64,000 nucleotides of DNA, from the NCBI RefSeq assembly GCF_026898135.2, contig NZ_CP114035.2:1653501-1717500 (forward strand). Direction: 5' to 3'. This stretch comes from Pseudomonas fortuita. GTDB taxonomy: Bacteria; Pseudomonadota; Gammaproteobacteria; Pseudomonadales; Pseudomonadaceae. Shown one piece after another: positions 38,490-46,955 of this stretch. Both the position numbers and the translations under genes were made by a program. Numbering within the stretch: the first letter of the stretch is position 1; the number at the start of each line of letters is the position of its first letter. The notes beneath the pieces were generated by a model. The model searched no databases. It saw only the letters and a list, made by a program, of their open reading frames with translations, and was not told the DNA's origin.

Positions 38490-39377
38490 TCAGTTGGCCA
38501 GTTCGGTCAGCAGGCTTTTCAGGTAGTTGCTGCCTTGCGCATCCAGCGGCTGCAGGGGAAGGCGCGGCGCGCCGACATCCTGGCCGAGCATTTTCAGGCC
38601 GGCCTTGATGGTGGTGGGCAGGCCACGGCGGGTGATGTATTCCAGCAGCTCGAACTGGCGGTAGAACAGCGCGCGCGCTTGGGCCAGGTCGCCTTGCTGC
38701 ACGGCGTCCCACAGCGCCAGGTTCAGGGCTGGTATCAGGTTGGGTGCGGCGGTGCACCAGCCCGTGGCGCCAGCCACCAGGGCTTCCAGGGTGAGCGGGT
38801 TGCAACCGTTATAGAAGGCCACCCGGCCGTCGGTGGCCTTGAACAGGCGGTGCATGCGCTGAATGTCACCGGTGCTTTCCTTGACCATGGTCACATTGGG
38901 CACTTCGCCGAGTATGCGCAGGATCAGCTCCACCGACAGGTCGGTGCCGCTGGTGCCCGGGTTGTTGTAGAGCATGATCGGAATGTCGATGGCCGCGCCG
39001 ACGGCCTTGTAGTGGGCAACCACTTCGGCTTCGGTGAGCTTCCAGTAGGAAATGGGCAGCACCATCACTGCTGTGGCACCGCAGGCCTGGGCGAGGCGGG
39101 CACGCTGCACGGTACGGGCGGTTGTCAGGTCGGATACGCTGACCACGCTGGGTACGCGGCCGGCAATGCGTGCCTGGCTGAAGCGCACCACGGTTTCCCA
39201 TTCGCTGTCGGACAGGTAGGCCCCTTCGCCGGTGCTGCCCAGCGGTGCGATGGCGTGCACGCCGTCTGCGATCAGGCTGTCGATGGACGTGCCCAGGGCA
39301 TCAAGGTCGAGCGTGCCCTCAGCCGTGAAGGGAGTGATGGTGTAGCCGATAACGCCGCGAATTACAGGTGTAGACAT
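38490..39377 (-). CDS. DapA-superfamily lyase/aldolase (not a true DHDPS)
   Basis: 295 residues, TIM barrel. Schiff-base lysine K166 (MVKESTGD), catalytic Tyr137 (MLYNNPG) and the GSTGEGAYL loop (47-55) place it in the N-acetylneuraminate lyase/dihydrodipicolinate synthase superfamily. The arginine that binds aspartate semialdehyde in true DHDPS (YNVPSRTG) is replaced: YNNPGTSG. It should therefore act on another 2-keto acid or pyruvate adduct. Follows the class II aldolase gene by 44 bp in the same operon. Confidence 0.85.
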   Translation of the reverse strand: MSTPVIRGVIGYTITPFTAEGTLDLDALGTSIDSLIADGVHAIAPLGSTGEGAYLSDSEWETVVRFSQARIAGRVPSVVSVSDLTTARTVQRARLAQACGATAVMVLPISYWKLTEAEVVAHYKAVGAAIDIPIMLYNNPGTSGTDLSVELILRILGEVPNVTMVKESTGDIQRMHRLFKATDGRVAFYNGCNPLTLEALVAGATGWCTAAPNLIPALNLALWDAVQQGDLAQARALFYRQFELLEYITRRGLPTTIKAGLKMLGQDVGAPRLPLQPLDAQGSNYLKSLLTELAN

Positions 39378-39421
39378 GACCAGGCACCTTTGCCGTTGTT
39401 GAGGAAAGAGTACAGCTTCGA

Positions 39422-40204
39422 TCAGCCCAGGCAGTCGCCATGGGCACGCAAGGCACGGCGTGCGTAGTAGCTGAACGCGGCGCCATGACGTTTGGGGGTG
39501 GAGATCCAGTCGTGGGCTTCTTTGCCCAGTGCCTCAGGGATGGGGCGGATGTCACCGGCGCCCATGGCCAGCAATTGCATCTTTGCTGCGCGCTCGAACA
39601 GCAGGGCGAGCACGCAGGCTTCCTCGATCGAGCCACCGGCAATCAGCAGGCCGTGGTGGGAGAGCAGGATTGCACGCTTGTCGCCAATCGCCTTCGCGAT
39701 GATTTCACCTTCCTCGTTGCCCACCGGTACGCCTGGCCATTCCTTGAGGAATGCGCAGTCGTCGAACAGCGGGCAAAGATCCATGTGCGAGATGGCCAAC
39801 GGCACCTCAAGCATCGACAGGGCGGCGCTGTGCAGCGGGTGGGTGTGGATGATGCAGTTGACGTCGGGGCGGGCCCGGTACAGCCAGCTATGGAAGCGAT
39901 TGGCCGGGTTGGCCATGCCGCGGCCTTGCAGCACGGTGAGGTCTTCGTCCACCACCAGCAGGTTGGAGGCAGCGATTTCGTCGAAGCCCAGGCCCAGTTG
40001 CTGGGTGTAATAGGTGCCAGGTTCCTGCGCACGAGCGGTGATCTGCCCGGCCAGGCCGGAGTCGTGGCCGCCATCGAACAGGATGCGGCAGGTGAGGGCA
40101 AGCTTTTGTCGGGCGGTGTAGGTGTTGTCGGCCAGGGCCGTCAGCATCTGCTGCTGGGCCAGCTTGACCAACTGGTCCTTGGGGATGTGCATGGTGGTCG
40201 TCAT
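39422..40204 (-). CDS. Class II aldolase/adducin family protein
   Basis: 260 residues. IIHTHPLHSAAL (H120, H122) and LLSHHGLLI (H183) supply the zinc histidines of the fuculose-phosphate aldolase/ribulose-phosphate epimerase fold. The ATG at 40204 is chosen; it has GCAGGT upstream, while upstream in-frame ATGs lie in the promoter region. First gene of a four-gene operon ending with the MFS gene. The set aldolase + pyruvate-type lyase + permease points to carbon-carbon cleavage of an imported acid; the compound is unknown. Confidence 0.85.
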   Translation of the reverse strand: MTTTMHIPKDQLVKLAQQQMLTALADNTYTARQKLALTCRILFDGGHDSGLAGQITARAQEPGTYYTQQLGLGFDEIAASNLLVVDEDLTVLQGRGMANPANRFHSWLYRARPDVNCIIHTHPLHSAALSMLEVPLAISHMDLCPLFDDCAFLKEWPGVPVGNEEGEIIAKAIGDKRAILLSHHGLLIAGGSIEEACVLALLFERAAKMQLLAMGAGDIRPIPEALGKEAHDWISTPKRHGAAFSYYARRALRAHGDCLG

Positions 40205-40280
40205 GGGCGGTACCTGCATGGGAAAGGGCGGGCGCTGGCTGTTCGTCGTGATGGCGTCGCCAGGACACACGTCGATCTTA

Positions 40281-40316
40281 ATGACACTTTGTGTCATGCG
40301 CAAGCATTGTGTCATT
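40281..40316. promoter_or_regulatory. Palindromic operator-like site upstream of the aldolase operon
   Basis: ATGACAC-TTT-GTGTCAT (40281-40297) is a perfect 7-base inverted repeat with a 3-base centre. A third half-site TGTGTCATT lies at 40309-40317, about two helical turns away. It is 77 bases upstream of the aldolase start codon. A GntR- or IclR-type regulator is conceivable, but none is encoded next to it. Confidence 0.5.
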
Positions 40317-40407
40317 CAAAAGGGGGGGCTGGCTGGCAACCCTCTGAAAGCTAGCGCGATCAAGGTGGGAGCCACTGTCTTGCTCAATGTCTAGAATCTA
40401 GCGCGGT

Positions 40408-40453
40408 CCCTGTGGGAGCGGGCTTGTCCCGCGAACACGGGCGAAGCCCGTGC
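40408..40453. repeat. Single REP-type unit
   Basis: CCTGTGGGAGCGGGCTTGTCCCGCGAA, followed by the hairpin CACGGGC-GAA-GCCCGTG. Lies between the aldolase promoter and the 3' end of the mannitol fusion gene. Confidence 0.7.
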
Positions 40454-40488
40454 CATTCACTGCGCGGGTTGCAGGCTTATGCAGTACC

Positions 40489-42633
40489 TCATGCGCCTAT
40501 GCAAAGGTCGTCCCGCCTGGTTGCCATATCCCTTTGCGGGTACTGTCGGAACGCCTCTGAAATGGCGGTGATCAGCTGCTCATCCCTGATCGGGTGCAAT
40601 CCCGGAAAACGCTTGCCATTACAGTCACCGTCACGGGTAAGCACGGCCTCAACGCTGGCGTCGTTTTCCCGATAAACCTGTCTGATCGCCTGGGCTTCCT
40701 GGTCCTTGCTGTCTTCGCAGCGCAACGCATGGTGAATGGCCAAGGCCGCGCCAAACGTCAGTGCCGGGGTTTCGATACCGTGTTTGCGTGCAAGGTCGAT
40801 GCTGCTGAGGATCCGTTCGTTACGCTGAAGCTTGCGCAACGGGTCGCGCCCCACCCGGGCACAAGGGTCTTTGAACGAGGTTGCACAGCGCTCAAGGAAC
40901 GTATCGGCAAAACGGCTGACCACTTCGGCCATGTGTGGGTACTCCGCCACCAGTGCGGGCCCGACTTCCTGGCGAATCAGGCGTTCGGCCAGTTCGCTGA
41001 CACGCGCGTCGCCCATACCCTGGCCCACCGAATCATGGCCCAGCAGGCTTGCGTACCAGGCAACAACGGCATGTGGGCCGTTCCACAGGCGGTTCTTGAT
41101 GACCTGGATCTGGGTGATGTCAGGCACCGTCTTCACCTGGCGCAGGCGCTCGAGCAGCTCGCTGCCGTGCTCTACATACAGCGGCATGTCGGGTTCGCTG
41201 TTGAACAGGATCAGGTGCAACTGGCTCATCGCGCTGCTCGGCTGGGCGAAAGGCCTGAAGCGCCCGATCAGTCGTTCGTACTCAGGCACTGGCGTGGATG
41301 CCTTTGTGGCGACTGCCGGTTCGTCTTCCAGGCTGTTCTGGAACATCTGCGACTTGATGCGCAGTTGCCGCACCAGTGCGTCATTGCTGAGCTTGGAGAC
41401 GATGCGGCTGACCACCGTTTCGGCGAAATGGGTCTTTTCCAGCACTTGCTCGCCAATGGCCGGCGGGCACAGCAATGCCAGCTCCGCTTGCACATGGCGG
41501 CGCACGAACGCGGCGCCGCCTACCTTGTTCAGCACGATCAGCAGCGTCAGCTCACGGCCACGTCGTTCGAAACGTTGCAGCAGCCCCTTGGCGATCACCT
41601 TCGCCTGGTTGCGGATGGCCTGCTCGGGCAGGCTGAGGCCGACAATTTCGGCAGTGGTGTACATGCCGATCACGGCGTCGTCATCGTCCAGGTCGATCAT
41701 GCGTACATTGTCGATGGTCTGGTCGAACGAAGTGGCCCCGTAGCGCACGCTGTAACGGCCGAAGGCATTGACGCTTTCGCGCAGCATGCGCGAGCGGGTC
41801 GCGGCGATGATTTCACGGGGCCGGGTGTAGCCGTCCCAATGGGAAAATACCTGTGTCAGGTACCCACCGCCGATGGCGCCGAAGCCATGAATGCCCACGC
41901 TGAACTGGTTCAACGAAGCCGGGAACGGCTCGCTCAATGCTGGCATGCCCAAGTCAGGTACGCACTCGCTCAGGTCGGCGAGAAACTCATGCATGCTGCG
42001 GTAGGCTTTGAGTGCGCCTGCCTTGATCTGGGCAGCGGGCGGCTTGATGTCTTCGATCAGGATCGCCTGGCCTTCGGCGCGGATGGCCGACAGCATGCCG
42101 TTCTCTGAATCCTCGACCATGAAGCACTGATCGGGTTCGCAATTGAGCGCCCGGGCGGCTTTCAGGAAAATCTCGGGGTGGGGTTTGCCCTGGCTGACTT
42201 CATCGCCACAGACAGTGATGTCGAAATACTTCAGCACATTGGCATTGATCAGGTATTCCTCGGCAATGGCACGGCGGCTGGAGGTGGCCACTGCCATGGT
42301 CAACCCCGACTTGCGCAGGCGTTCGAGTACCTCCAGCAGGCCGGCCTTGATGGGTACGCCGTGATTGCGCACATATTCGAGCTCAAGTTCATCCGCGCGT
42401 TTGCGAATCTCGGCGTACGGGAAGTTTTCACCGTTATGCGCCTTGGCCAAGGCTTCGGCCTTGGTCGCGCTCAAACCCAGCGAGCCGATCAATGTGTCCT
42501 CGCTCAGCGCTTTGCCGAAGATTTCCACAGAGGCTTGCTTCAGTGTCTTGAAGCGCAAGCGTTCGGTGTCGAAGAGGGTGCCATCCATATCGAAGATGGC
42601 GCTGAAAATGCGTTTACCGTGAAAGAAAAGCAT
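40489..42633 (-). CDS. mtlD: Bifunctional HAD phosphatase / mannitol-1-phosphate 5-dehydrogenase
   Basis: 714 residues in two parts. Residues 1-225 are a beta-phosphoglucomutase-like HAD phosphatase: FDMDGTLFD (D15, D17), TSSR (117-120), K150 in GKPHPE and VEDSENG. Residues 243-700 are a polyol long-chain dehydrogenase: NAD motif GIHGFGAIGGG (G250, G252, G255) and catalytic K-x4-N-x2-H at K513, N518, H521. The same order is found in the Acinetobacter baylyi MtlD, which turns fructose-6-phosphate into mannitol as a compatible solute. It stands alone, with no PTS or mannitol catabolic genes beside it, so biosynthesis is the better reading. An AAGGGGC ribosome site precedes the start. Confidence 0.85.
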   Translation of the reverse strand: MLFFHGKRIFSAIFDMDGTLFDTERLRFKTLKQASVEIFGKALSEDTLIGSLGLSATKAEALAKAHNGENFPYAEIRKRADELELEYVRNHGVPIKAGLLEVLERLRKSGLTMAVATSSRRAIAEEYLINANVLKYFDITVCGDEVSQGKPHPEIFLKAARALNCEPDQCFMVEDSENGMLSAIRAEGQAILIEDIKPPAAQIKAGALKAYRSMHEFLADLSECVPDLGMPALSEPFPASLNQFSVGIHGFGAIGGGYLTQVFSHWDGYTRPREIIAATRSRMLRESVNAFGRYSVRYGATSFDQTIDNVRMIDLDDDDAVIGMYTTAEIVGLSLPEQAIRNQAKVIAKGLLQRFERRGRELTLLIVLNKVGGAAFVRRHVQAELALLCPPAIGEQVLEKTHFAETVVSRIVSKLSNDALVRQLRIKSQMFQNSLEDEPAVATKASTPVPEYERLIGRFRPFAQPSSAMSQLHLILFNSEPDMPLYVEHGSELLERLRQVKTVPDITQIQVIKNRLWNGPHAVVAWYASLLGHDSVGQGMGDARVSELAERLIRQEVGPALVAEYPHMAEVVSRFADTFLERCATSFKDPCARVGRDPLRKLQRNERILSSIDLARKHGIETPALTFGAALAIHHALRCEDSKDQEAQAIRQVYRENDASVEAVLTRDGDCNGKRFPGLHPIRDEQLITAISEAFRQYPQRDMATRRDDLCIGA

Positions 42634-42712
42634 TGGGTATTGCCCCTTGTTGTTGCGTCATACATCCCGCCTGTAACAGGCGAATACGGTGTGTGAGCTG
42701 CAGCGATGGCAG

Positions 42713-42943
42713 TCAGGTAGGGGGCACACGGTCGACAGGGGGGCGCTCAGGGGTGACGCAGAGGTAAGGCGGGGCGGAGCGGGGCGTGCAGAGCAGGTTT
42801 GTAACCTTTGAGGCGAGGCGGGCAACTGGTTTGGCCTTGAGGTCACGCCCACTGGCTGCAGTCGGTTTTGCAGGCAGTGGGCGCAAGTAGCGATGGATAC
42901 GTGTGATTCCAAGCATAAGGTGCTTTGCTTCCTTTTTCGTCAT
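42713..42943 (-). CDS. Hypothetical basic 76-residue protein
   Basis: ATG at 42943 with a strong AAGGA site 6 bases upstream. The protein is basic (MTKKEAKHLMLGITRIHRYL at the start) with many Arg, Lys and Pro, no signal peptide and no recognised domain. The remainder of the 386-base gap between the mannitol gene and the DUF3144 gene shows nothing else. The ribosome site favours translation, but the composition is also compatible with chance in GC-rich DNA. Confidence 0.35.
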   Translation of the reverse strand: MTKKEAKHLMLGITRIHRYLRPLPAKPTAASGRDLKAKPVARLASKVTNLLCTPRSAPPYLCVTPERPPVDRVPPT

Positions 42944-43019
42944 GGGTCATCCTTTTTCAGCCTTGCACGTATGCGCGCCGCCATGCAAGGCTTGGGCTTC
43001 CGTTACAAGGTGAAGCGCA

Positions 43020-43316
43020 ATGACCCAAGCTACCGATCAGGCCTTTTATGACCGCGCCGATGCGCACATCGACCTGGCCAACCAGCAGATTGAAAAATTC
43101 GAAGACCTGGGCAAGGTAAGTGCCTCGCTGACCTTTGGCGCCACGCGTTTCAGCGCCTGGATGAGCGCCCGCAGCTTCAAGTCGGGCGCGGAACTTGCGG
43201 CAGCCCGGGAGGAGATTCTGAAGTACTTCTGCGAGCAGTACCGGATGATGCTCGAAGATAATCTGGATGAGCACATCGAGCATTTCGACCGCATTGTGCT
43301 GGGCAAGGACGCCTGA
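43020..43316 (+). CDS. DUF3144 family protein
   Basis: 98 residues, helical and acidic. FYDRADAHIDLANQQI, then KVSASLTFGATRFSAWMSA and YRMMLEDNLDEHIEHFD are the DUF3144 pattern. Function unknown; cytoplasmic. AAGGTGAAG precedes the ATG. Convergent with the LysR gene 25 bp downstream. Confidence 0.85.
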   Translation: MTQATDQAFYDRADAHIDLANQQIEKFEDLGKVSASLTFGATRFSAWMSARSFKSGAELAAAREEILKYFCEQYRMMLEDNLDEHIEHFDRIVLGKDA

Positions 43317-43341
43317 CCTCACCTGCCTGCGCAGCCGCGAC

Positions 43342-44235
43342 TCAACGGTTGGGCCACTGCTGCAGCAGGATCGAAACGAACTTCTCCGCCGCAGGCGACA
43401 ATGACGCACCGCGCCGGTACACCAGCCCCAGGGTGCGTGTGACCTGCGGCTCGATCAACGGCACGCTCACCAGCGTCGGGTGATCAGCGTTGGGCATGGC
43501 CAGGCTGGGCATGGCCGACACGCCCAGCCCGGCCTCGACCATGCCCAGCGACGTCGACAGGTGCTGCACTTCGTAGAACCATTTGGGCCGCAGGTTGAGC
43601 CCGGACAACGCATGGTCCAGCAGCATGCGGTTGCCACTCAGGCGGCCGACGCCGATCAGGCGGTAATCAGCCAGCTCTGTCCAGGTAACGGATGCGCGTT
43701 CTGCCAGTGGGTGGTCGCGCCTGCACGCCAGTACAAAATGCTCTTGCACCAGTGAGACAAACTCGATGTCCGGGTGCTGGCCGCTCATCATGTTGATGCC
43801 GAAGTCGGCCTCGCCGCGCAGCACTGCTTCGAGCCCGTCGTTGGCGCTAAGGTCCAGCAGGCGAATGCGGATTTTAGGGTACTGCTCGTTGTAATCGCGG
43901 ATCACCGACGGCAGGAAGTAGAACGCTGCGGTGGGAATGCAGGCGAGGGTAACCTGGCCGGTCTGGCGCTCGGCCAGCTCGCGAATGCTGAGGATCGAGT
44001 CTTCAAAATCATCCAGCAGGCGCCTGGCCTTGGGCAGGAAGTCGCGGCCCACGCTGGTCAGGCTGACCCGGCGAGTGGTGCGTTCCAGCAGCGAGGTGCC
44101 CAGGCCTTCCTCGAGCTTCTTGATCCGCCGGCTTAGCGCTGGTTGGGACAGGTGAAGCGCTTCGGCGGCCTCGTGGAAGCTGCCGAGTTCGGCGATTTTC
44201 ACGAAAGATCTGATGTCTTGCAGCTCATATTCCAT
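43342..44235 (-). CDS. LysR family transcriptional regulator
   Basis: 297 residues. N-terminal winged HTH (about 1-65) with the classic GSFHEAAEALHLSQPALSRRIKKLEEGLG. The effector domain follows from about residue 90, with the LysR-typical VEAGLGVSAMP. Divergent from the PrpF-like gene with a 147-bp intergenic region, the normal layout for a LysR protein controlling the module to its right (isomerase, two transporters, porin). Confidence 0.9.
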   Translation of the reverse strand: MEYELQDIRSFVKIAELGSFHEAAEALHLSQPALSRRIKKLEEGLGTSLLERTTRRVSLTSVGRDFLPKARRLLDDFEDSILSIRELAERQTGQVTLACIPTAAFYFLPSVIRDYNEQYPKIRIRLLDLSANDGLEAVLRGEADFGINMMSGQHPDIEFVSLVQEHFVLACRRDHPLAERASVTWTELADYRLIGVGRLSGNRMLLDHALSGLNLRPKWFYEVQHLSTSLGMVEAGLGVSAMPSLAMPNADHPTLVSVPLIEPQVTRTLGLVYRRGASLSPAAEKFVSILLQQWPNR

Positions 44236-44382
44236 AAGAAAACCCGCTACTGTCGCCGTACTTGATTAATGTTTGAATCGCAATAATGGCTACGATATTT
44301 GCATTGGATTGATTTATCCATGCCTGTCACTCTTTTGCTCACAGCATCAATGATGTCCATTGATCAACAAGAGTGCGAAATC

Positions 44383-45462
44383 ATGCAACGAATTCCTTGC
44401 GTACTCATGCGCGGTGGTACCTCCAAAGGGCCGTTCTTCCACGCTTGGGACCTGCCTGCCAATGTGGTCGAGCGCGACGAGTTGCTGATCAACCTGATGG
44501 GCTCTGGCCATGAGCTGGAAATCGACGGCATCGGTGGCGGCAGCCCGCAGACCAGCAAGGTGGCGATCATCAGCCCGTCTTTGCACGCCGACGCCGACGT
44601 CGACTACCTGTTCGTGCAGGTGATGGTTGCACAGCGGCGGGTCGATACTGCTCCCAACTGCGGCAACATGCTGTGTGCCGTTGGCCCGTTCGCCATCGAA
44701 CAGGGGTTGGTCAAAGGCAAGGAAGGCAAGACCCTGGTCCGTATTCGCAACCTGAACACCGGTACCTTCGTCAATTCGCTGGTAGAAACCCCAGGCGGCA
44801 TCGTGCGCTACGAAGGCCGAACCGCAATCGACGGCGTACCAGGCACGGCGGCCCCGGTGCACCTGACTTTCCTTGATGCAGTCGGCAGCAAGACCGGCAA
44901 GCTGTTCCCCACCGGTCAGGCCAAGGATTTGATCGATGGTGTACCGGTGACCTGCATCGACATGGCCATGCCGATGATGGTGGTAGAGGCCAGCCAGCTG
45001 GGTGTCACCGGCTCGGAAACCCCGGCCCAGCTGGACGCCAACAGCGAACTGTTGCAACGCCTTGAAGCATTGCGGTTGAAGGCCGGCAAGGCCATGGGCC
45101 TGGGCGACGTCAGTGGCATGGTCATTCCCAAACCAGTGCTGGTATCCAGGCCTCGCTACGACGGCACGCTGCAGGTTCGCTATTTCATGCCGCACAACTG
45201 CCATCGCGCCTTGGCTATCACTGGCGCAGTGGGGCTGGCGACTGCCTGCGTCAGCCCCGGCACGGTGATTGCCGACCTGCTGGGCGAAGGCGCGCAGCAG
45301 CTGACCGAGGTCCGACTCGAGCACCCCAGTGGCGGCATCGATATCGCCCTGACGCGCAGCGGTGCCGATGGCCAGACGATCCAGGCCTCGGTCGTACGAA
45401 CCGCCCGGCGGCTCTTCTCAGGCTTCGTCTACGCCCCTACATTCCGCAGGTTGGCCGGGTAG
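44383..45462 (+). CDS. PrpF/4-oxalomesaconate tautomerase family isomerase
   Basis: 359 residues. MQRIPCVLMRGGTSKGPFF is the PrpF/GalD opening; IGGGSPQTSKVAII and APNCGNMLCAVGPFA carry the cysteine/glycine region at the active site. The family moves C=C bonds in unsaturated tricarboxylates: PrpF in the 2-methylcitrate cycle, aconitate isomerases, GalD in gallate degradation. With citrate-type and C4-dicarboxylate transporters next door and no gallate genes, an aconitate-like substrate is the best guess. ATG 44383 is the family start; earlier in-frame ATGs (44299 onward) lack family similarity. Confidence 0.85.
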   Translation: MQRIPCVLMRGGTSKGPFFHAWDLPANVVERDELLINLMGSGHELEIDGIGGGSPQTSKVAIISPSLHADADVDYLFVQVMVAQRRVDTAPNCGNMLCAVGPFAIEQGLVKGKEGKTLVRIRNLNTGTFVNSLVETPGGIVRYEGRTAIDGVPGTAAPVHLTFLDAVGSKTGKLFPTGQAKDLIDGVPVTCIDMAMPMMVVEASQLGVTGSETPAQLDANSELLQRLEALRLKAGKAMGLGDVSGMVIPKPVLVSRPRYDGTLQVRYFMPHNCHRALAITGAVGLATACVSPGTVIADLLGEGAQQLTEVRLEHPSGGIDIALTRSGADGQTIQASVVRTARRLFSGFVYAPTFRRLAG

Positions 45463-45534
45463 CACCAGGCGTCGATCAAGCCCCGCACATTCGTAGCAAG
45501 CGCATCCGCACAATTTCAACAATGGTGATGCCCC

Positions 45535-46842
45535 ATGAAACTCGCCAAATCGCTGTACTTCCAGATCCTCTGCGCCGTCCTGCTGGGCGTGGTGGTCGGC
45601 CACTTCTGGGCGCAACAGGCCGTGGCCCTCAAGCCGCTGGGTGATGCGTTCATCAAGCTGATCAAGATGATGATTGCGCCGGTGGTGTTCTGCACCATCG
45701 TCACCGGCATCGCCGGCATGACCGACAAGCGCTCGCTGGGGCGGCTGATGAGCAAGACCCTGCTGTTGTTCCTGGGCCTGACGGTGGTCAGCCTGGTGAT
45801 CGGACTGGCGGCGGTCTACCTGTTCAAGCCGGGGAGTGGCATGAACATCGACCCTGCCACCCTCAGTACTGCAGGCCTGAGCCAGTACACCGCCTCGGCC
45901 GCCAAGCTGAGCGTGGTGGACTTCTTCATGCACATCATCCCGGACACCTTCGTCGGTGCCTTCAACAAGGGAGAGGTCTTGCCGGTGCTGTTCATCGCCG
46001 TGCTCAGCGGTTTCGCGCTGTCGTCGATGGGCGAAAAGGGCAAGCCGGTACTGGATGTGCTGGAATCGGCGTCGACCATGGTGTTCCGCATCTTCGGTTA
46101 CCTGATGCGCTTTGCCCCGATCGGCGCTTTCGGCGCACTGGCATTCACCGTAGGCCAGTACGGCATTACCTCCCTCGGCTCGCTGGCCAAGCTGGTGGGG
46201 ACGTTGTATATCGCCTGTGCGTTCTTCGTTCTGGTGGTGCTCGGTGGCATCTGCCGGGCCCATGGCTTCAGCCTGTGGAAGCTGCTGCGCTATTTCCGTG
46301 AGGAGTTCCTGGTGGTGCTTGGCACCTCGTCCACCGAACCTGTGCTGCCGCGCATGCTTGAAAAGCTCGAGAAGCTTGGATGCAAGAAAGGCGTGGTCGG
46401 CCTGGTGCTGCCCACCGGCTATTCTTTCAACCTTGACGGTACTGCCATCTACCTGTCGTTGGCAGCCGTGTTCATCGCACAAGCCTGCAACATCGACCTG
46501 AGCCTGGGCCAGGTGGTGACCATGCTGGCGATCATGCTGTTGTCTTCCAAGGGCGCGGCAGGTGTCACCGGCAGCGGTTTTGTGGCCTTGGCCTCGACCC
46601 TTACCGTTATCCATGACATTCCCCTGGCCGGCCTGGCCCTGCTGATCGGCGTCGATCGCTTCATGTCGGAAGCCCGTGCGCTGACGAGTCTTGCCAGCAA
46701 CGCAGTGGCTACGGTGGTGGTTTCGCTGTCGGAAAATGCCTGTGACCGCCAGACGCTTCACAGCCGCCTGAACGGCGAGCCGGTGGCCAGCCCCGTGGTT
46801 GAATCCGCCGACTGGGTCGCCGAACCGCGCCGCCACGGCTGA
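45535..46842 (+). CDS. dctA: C4-dicarboxylate:cation symporter, DctA type
   Basis: 435 residues of the DAACS family, usual DctA length. MKLAKSLYFQILCAVLLGV opening, hairpin 1 LGTSSTEPVLPRM, NLDGTAIY (substrate/Na site) and hairpin 2 SSKGAAGVTGSGF. Imports succinate, fumarate, malate or similar diacids. It follows the PrpF-like gene by 72 bp. Other DctA copies are common in pseudomonads, so this may be a specialised paralogue. Confidence 0.85.
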   Translation: MKLAKSLYFQILCAVLLGVVVGHFWAQQAVALKPLGDAFIKLIKMMIAPVVFCTIVTGIAGMTDKRSLGRLMSKTLLLFLGLTVVSLVIGLAAVYLFKPGSGMNIDPATLSTAGLSQYTASAAKLSVVDFFMHIIPDTFVGAFNKGEVLPVLFIAVLSGFALSSMGEKGKPVLDVLESASTMVFRIFGYLMRFAPIGAFGALAFTVGQYGITSLGSLAKLVGTLYIACAFFVLVVLGGICRAHGFSLWKLLRYFREEFLVVLGTSSTEPVLPRMLEKLEKLGCKKGVVGLVLPTGYSFNLDGTAIYLSLAAVFIAQACNIDLSLGQVVTMLAIMLLSSKGAAGVTGSGFVALASTLTVIHDIPLAGLALLIGVDRFMSEARALTSLASNAVATVVVSLSENACDRQTLHSRLNGEPVASPVVESADWVAEPRRHG

Positions 46843-46869
46843 ACACCCACTCCTTCACCCTTTTGACAA

Positions 46870-46906
46870 GGCCCCCACCAGGCGCTGCCGGGTGGGGTAG
46901 GGGGCC
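46870..46906. other. Inverted repeat between dctA and the CitMHS gene
   Basis: GGCCCCC (46870-46876) and GGGGGCC (46900-46906) pair perfectly around a 23-base loop that itself contains CACC/GGTG. No T tract follows. It may tune relative expression within the operon. Confidence 0.4.
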
Positions 46907-46955
46907 GTCTGCGCTGCAGGTGGCCACATAGACAATAAAAACAAGAGAACAAACC

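Noticed and set aside
38490..39377. Naming the gene dapA
   Set aside because: The substrate-binding arginine of dihydrodipicolinate synthase is absent and the context is catabolic.
44383..45462. Naming the gene galD (4-oxalomesaconate tautomerase)
   Set aside because: No gallate degradation genes are near; the transporters point to tricarboxylates, so only the PrpF/GalD family is claimed.
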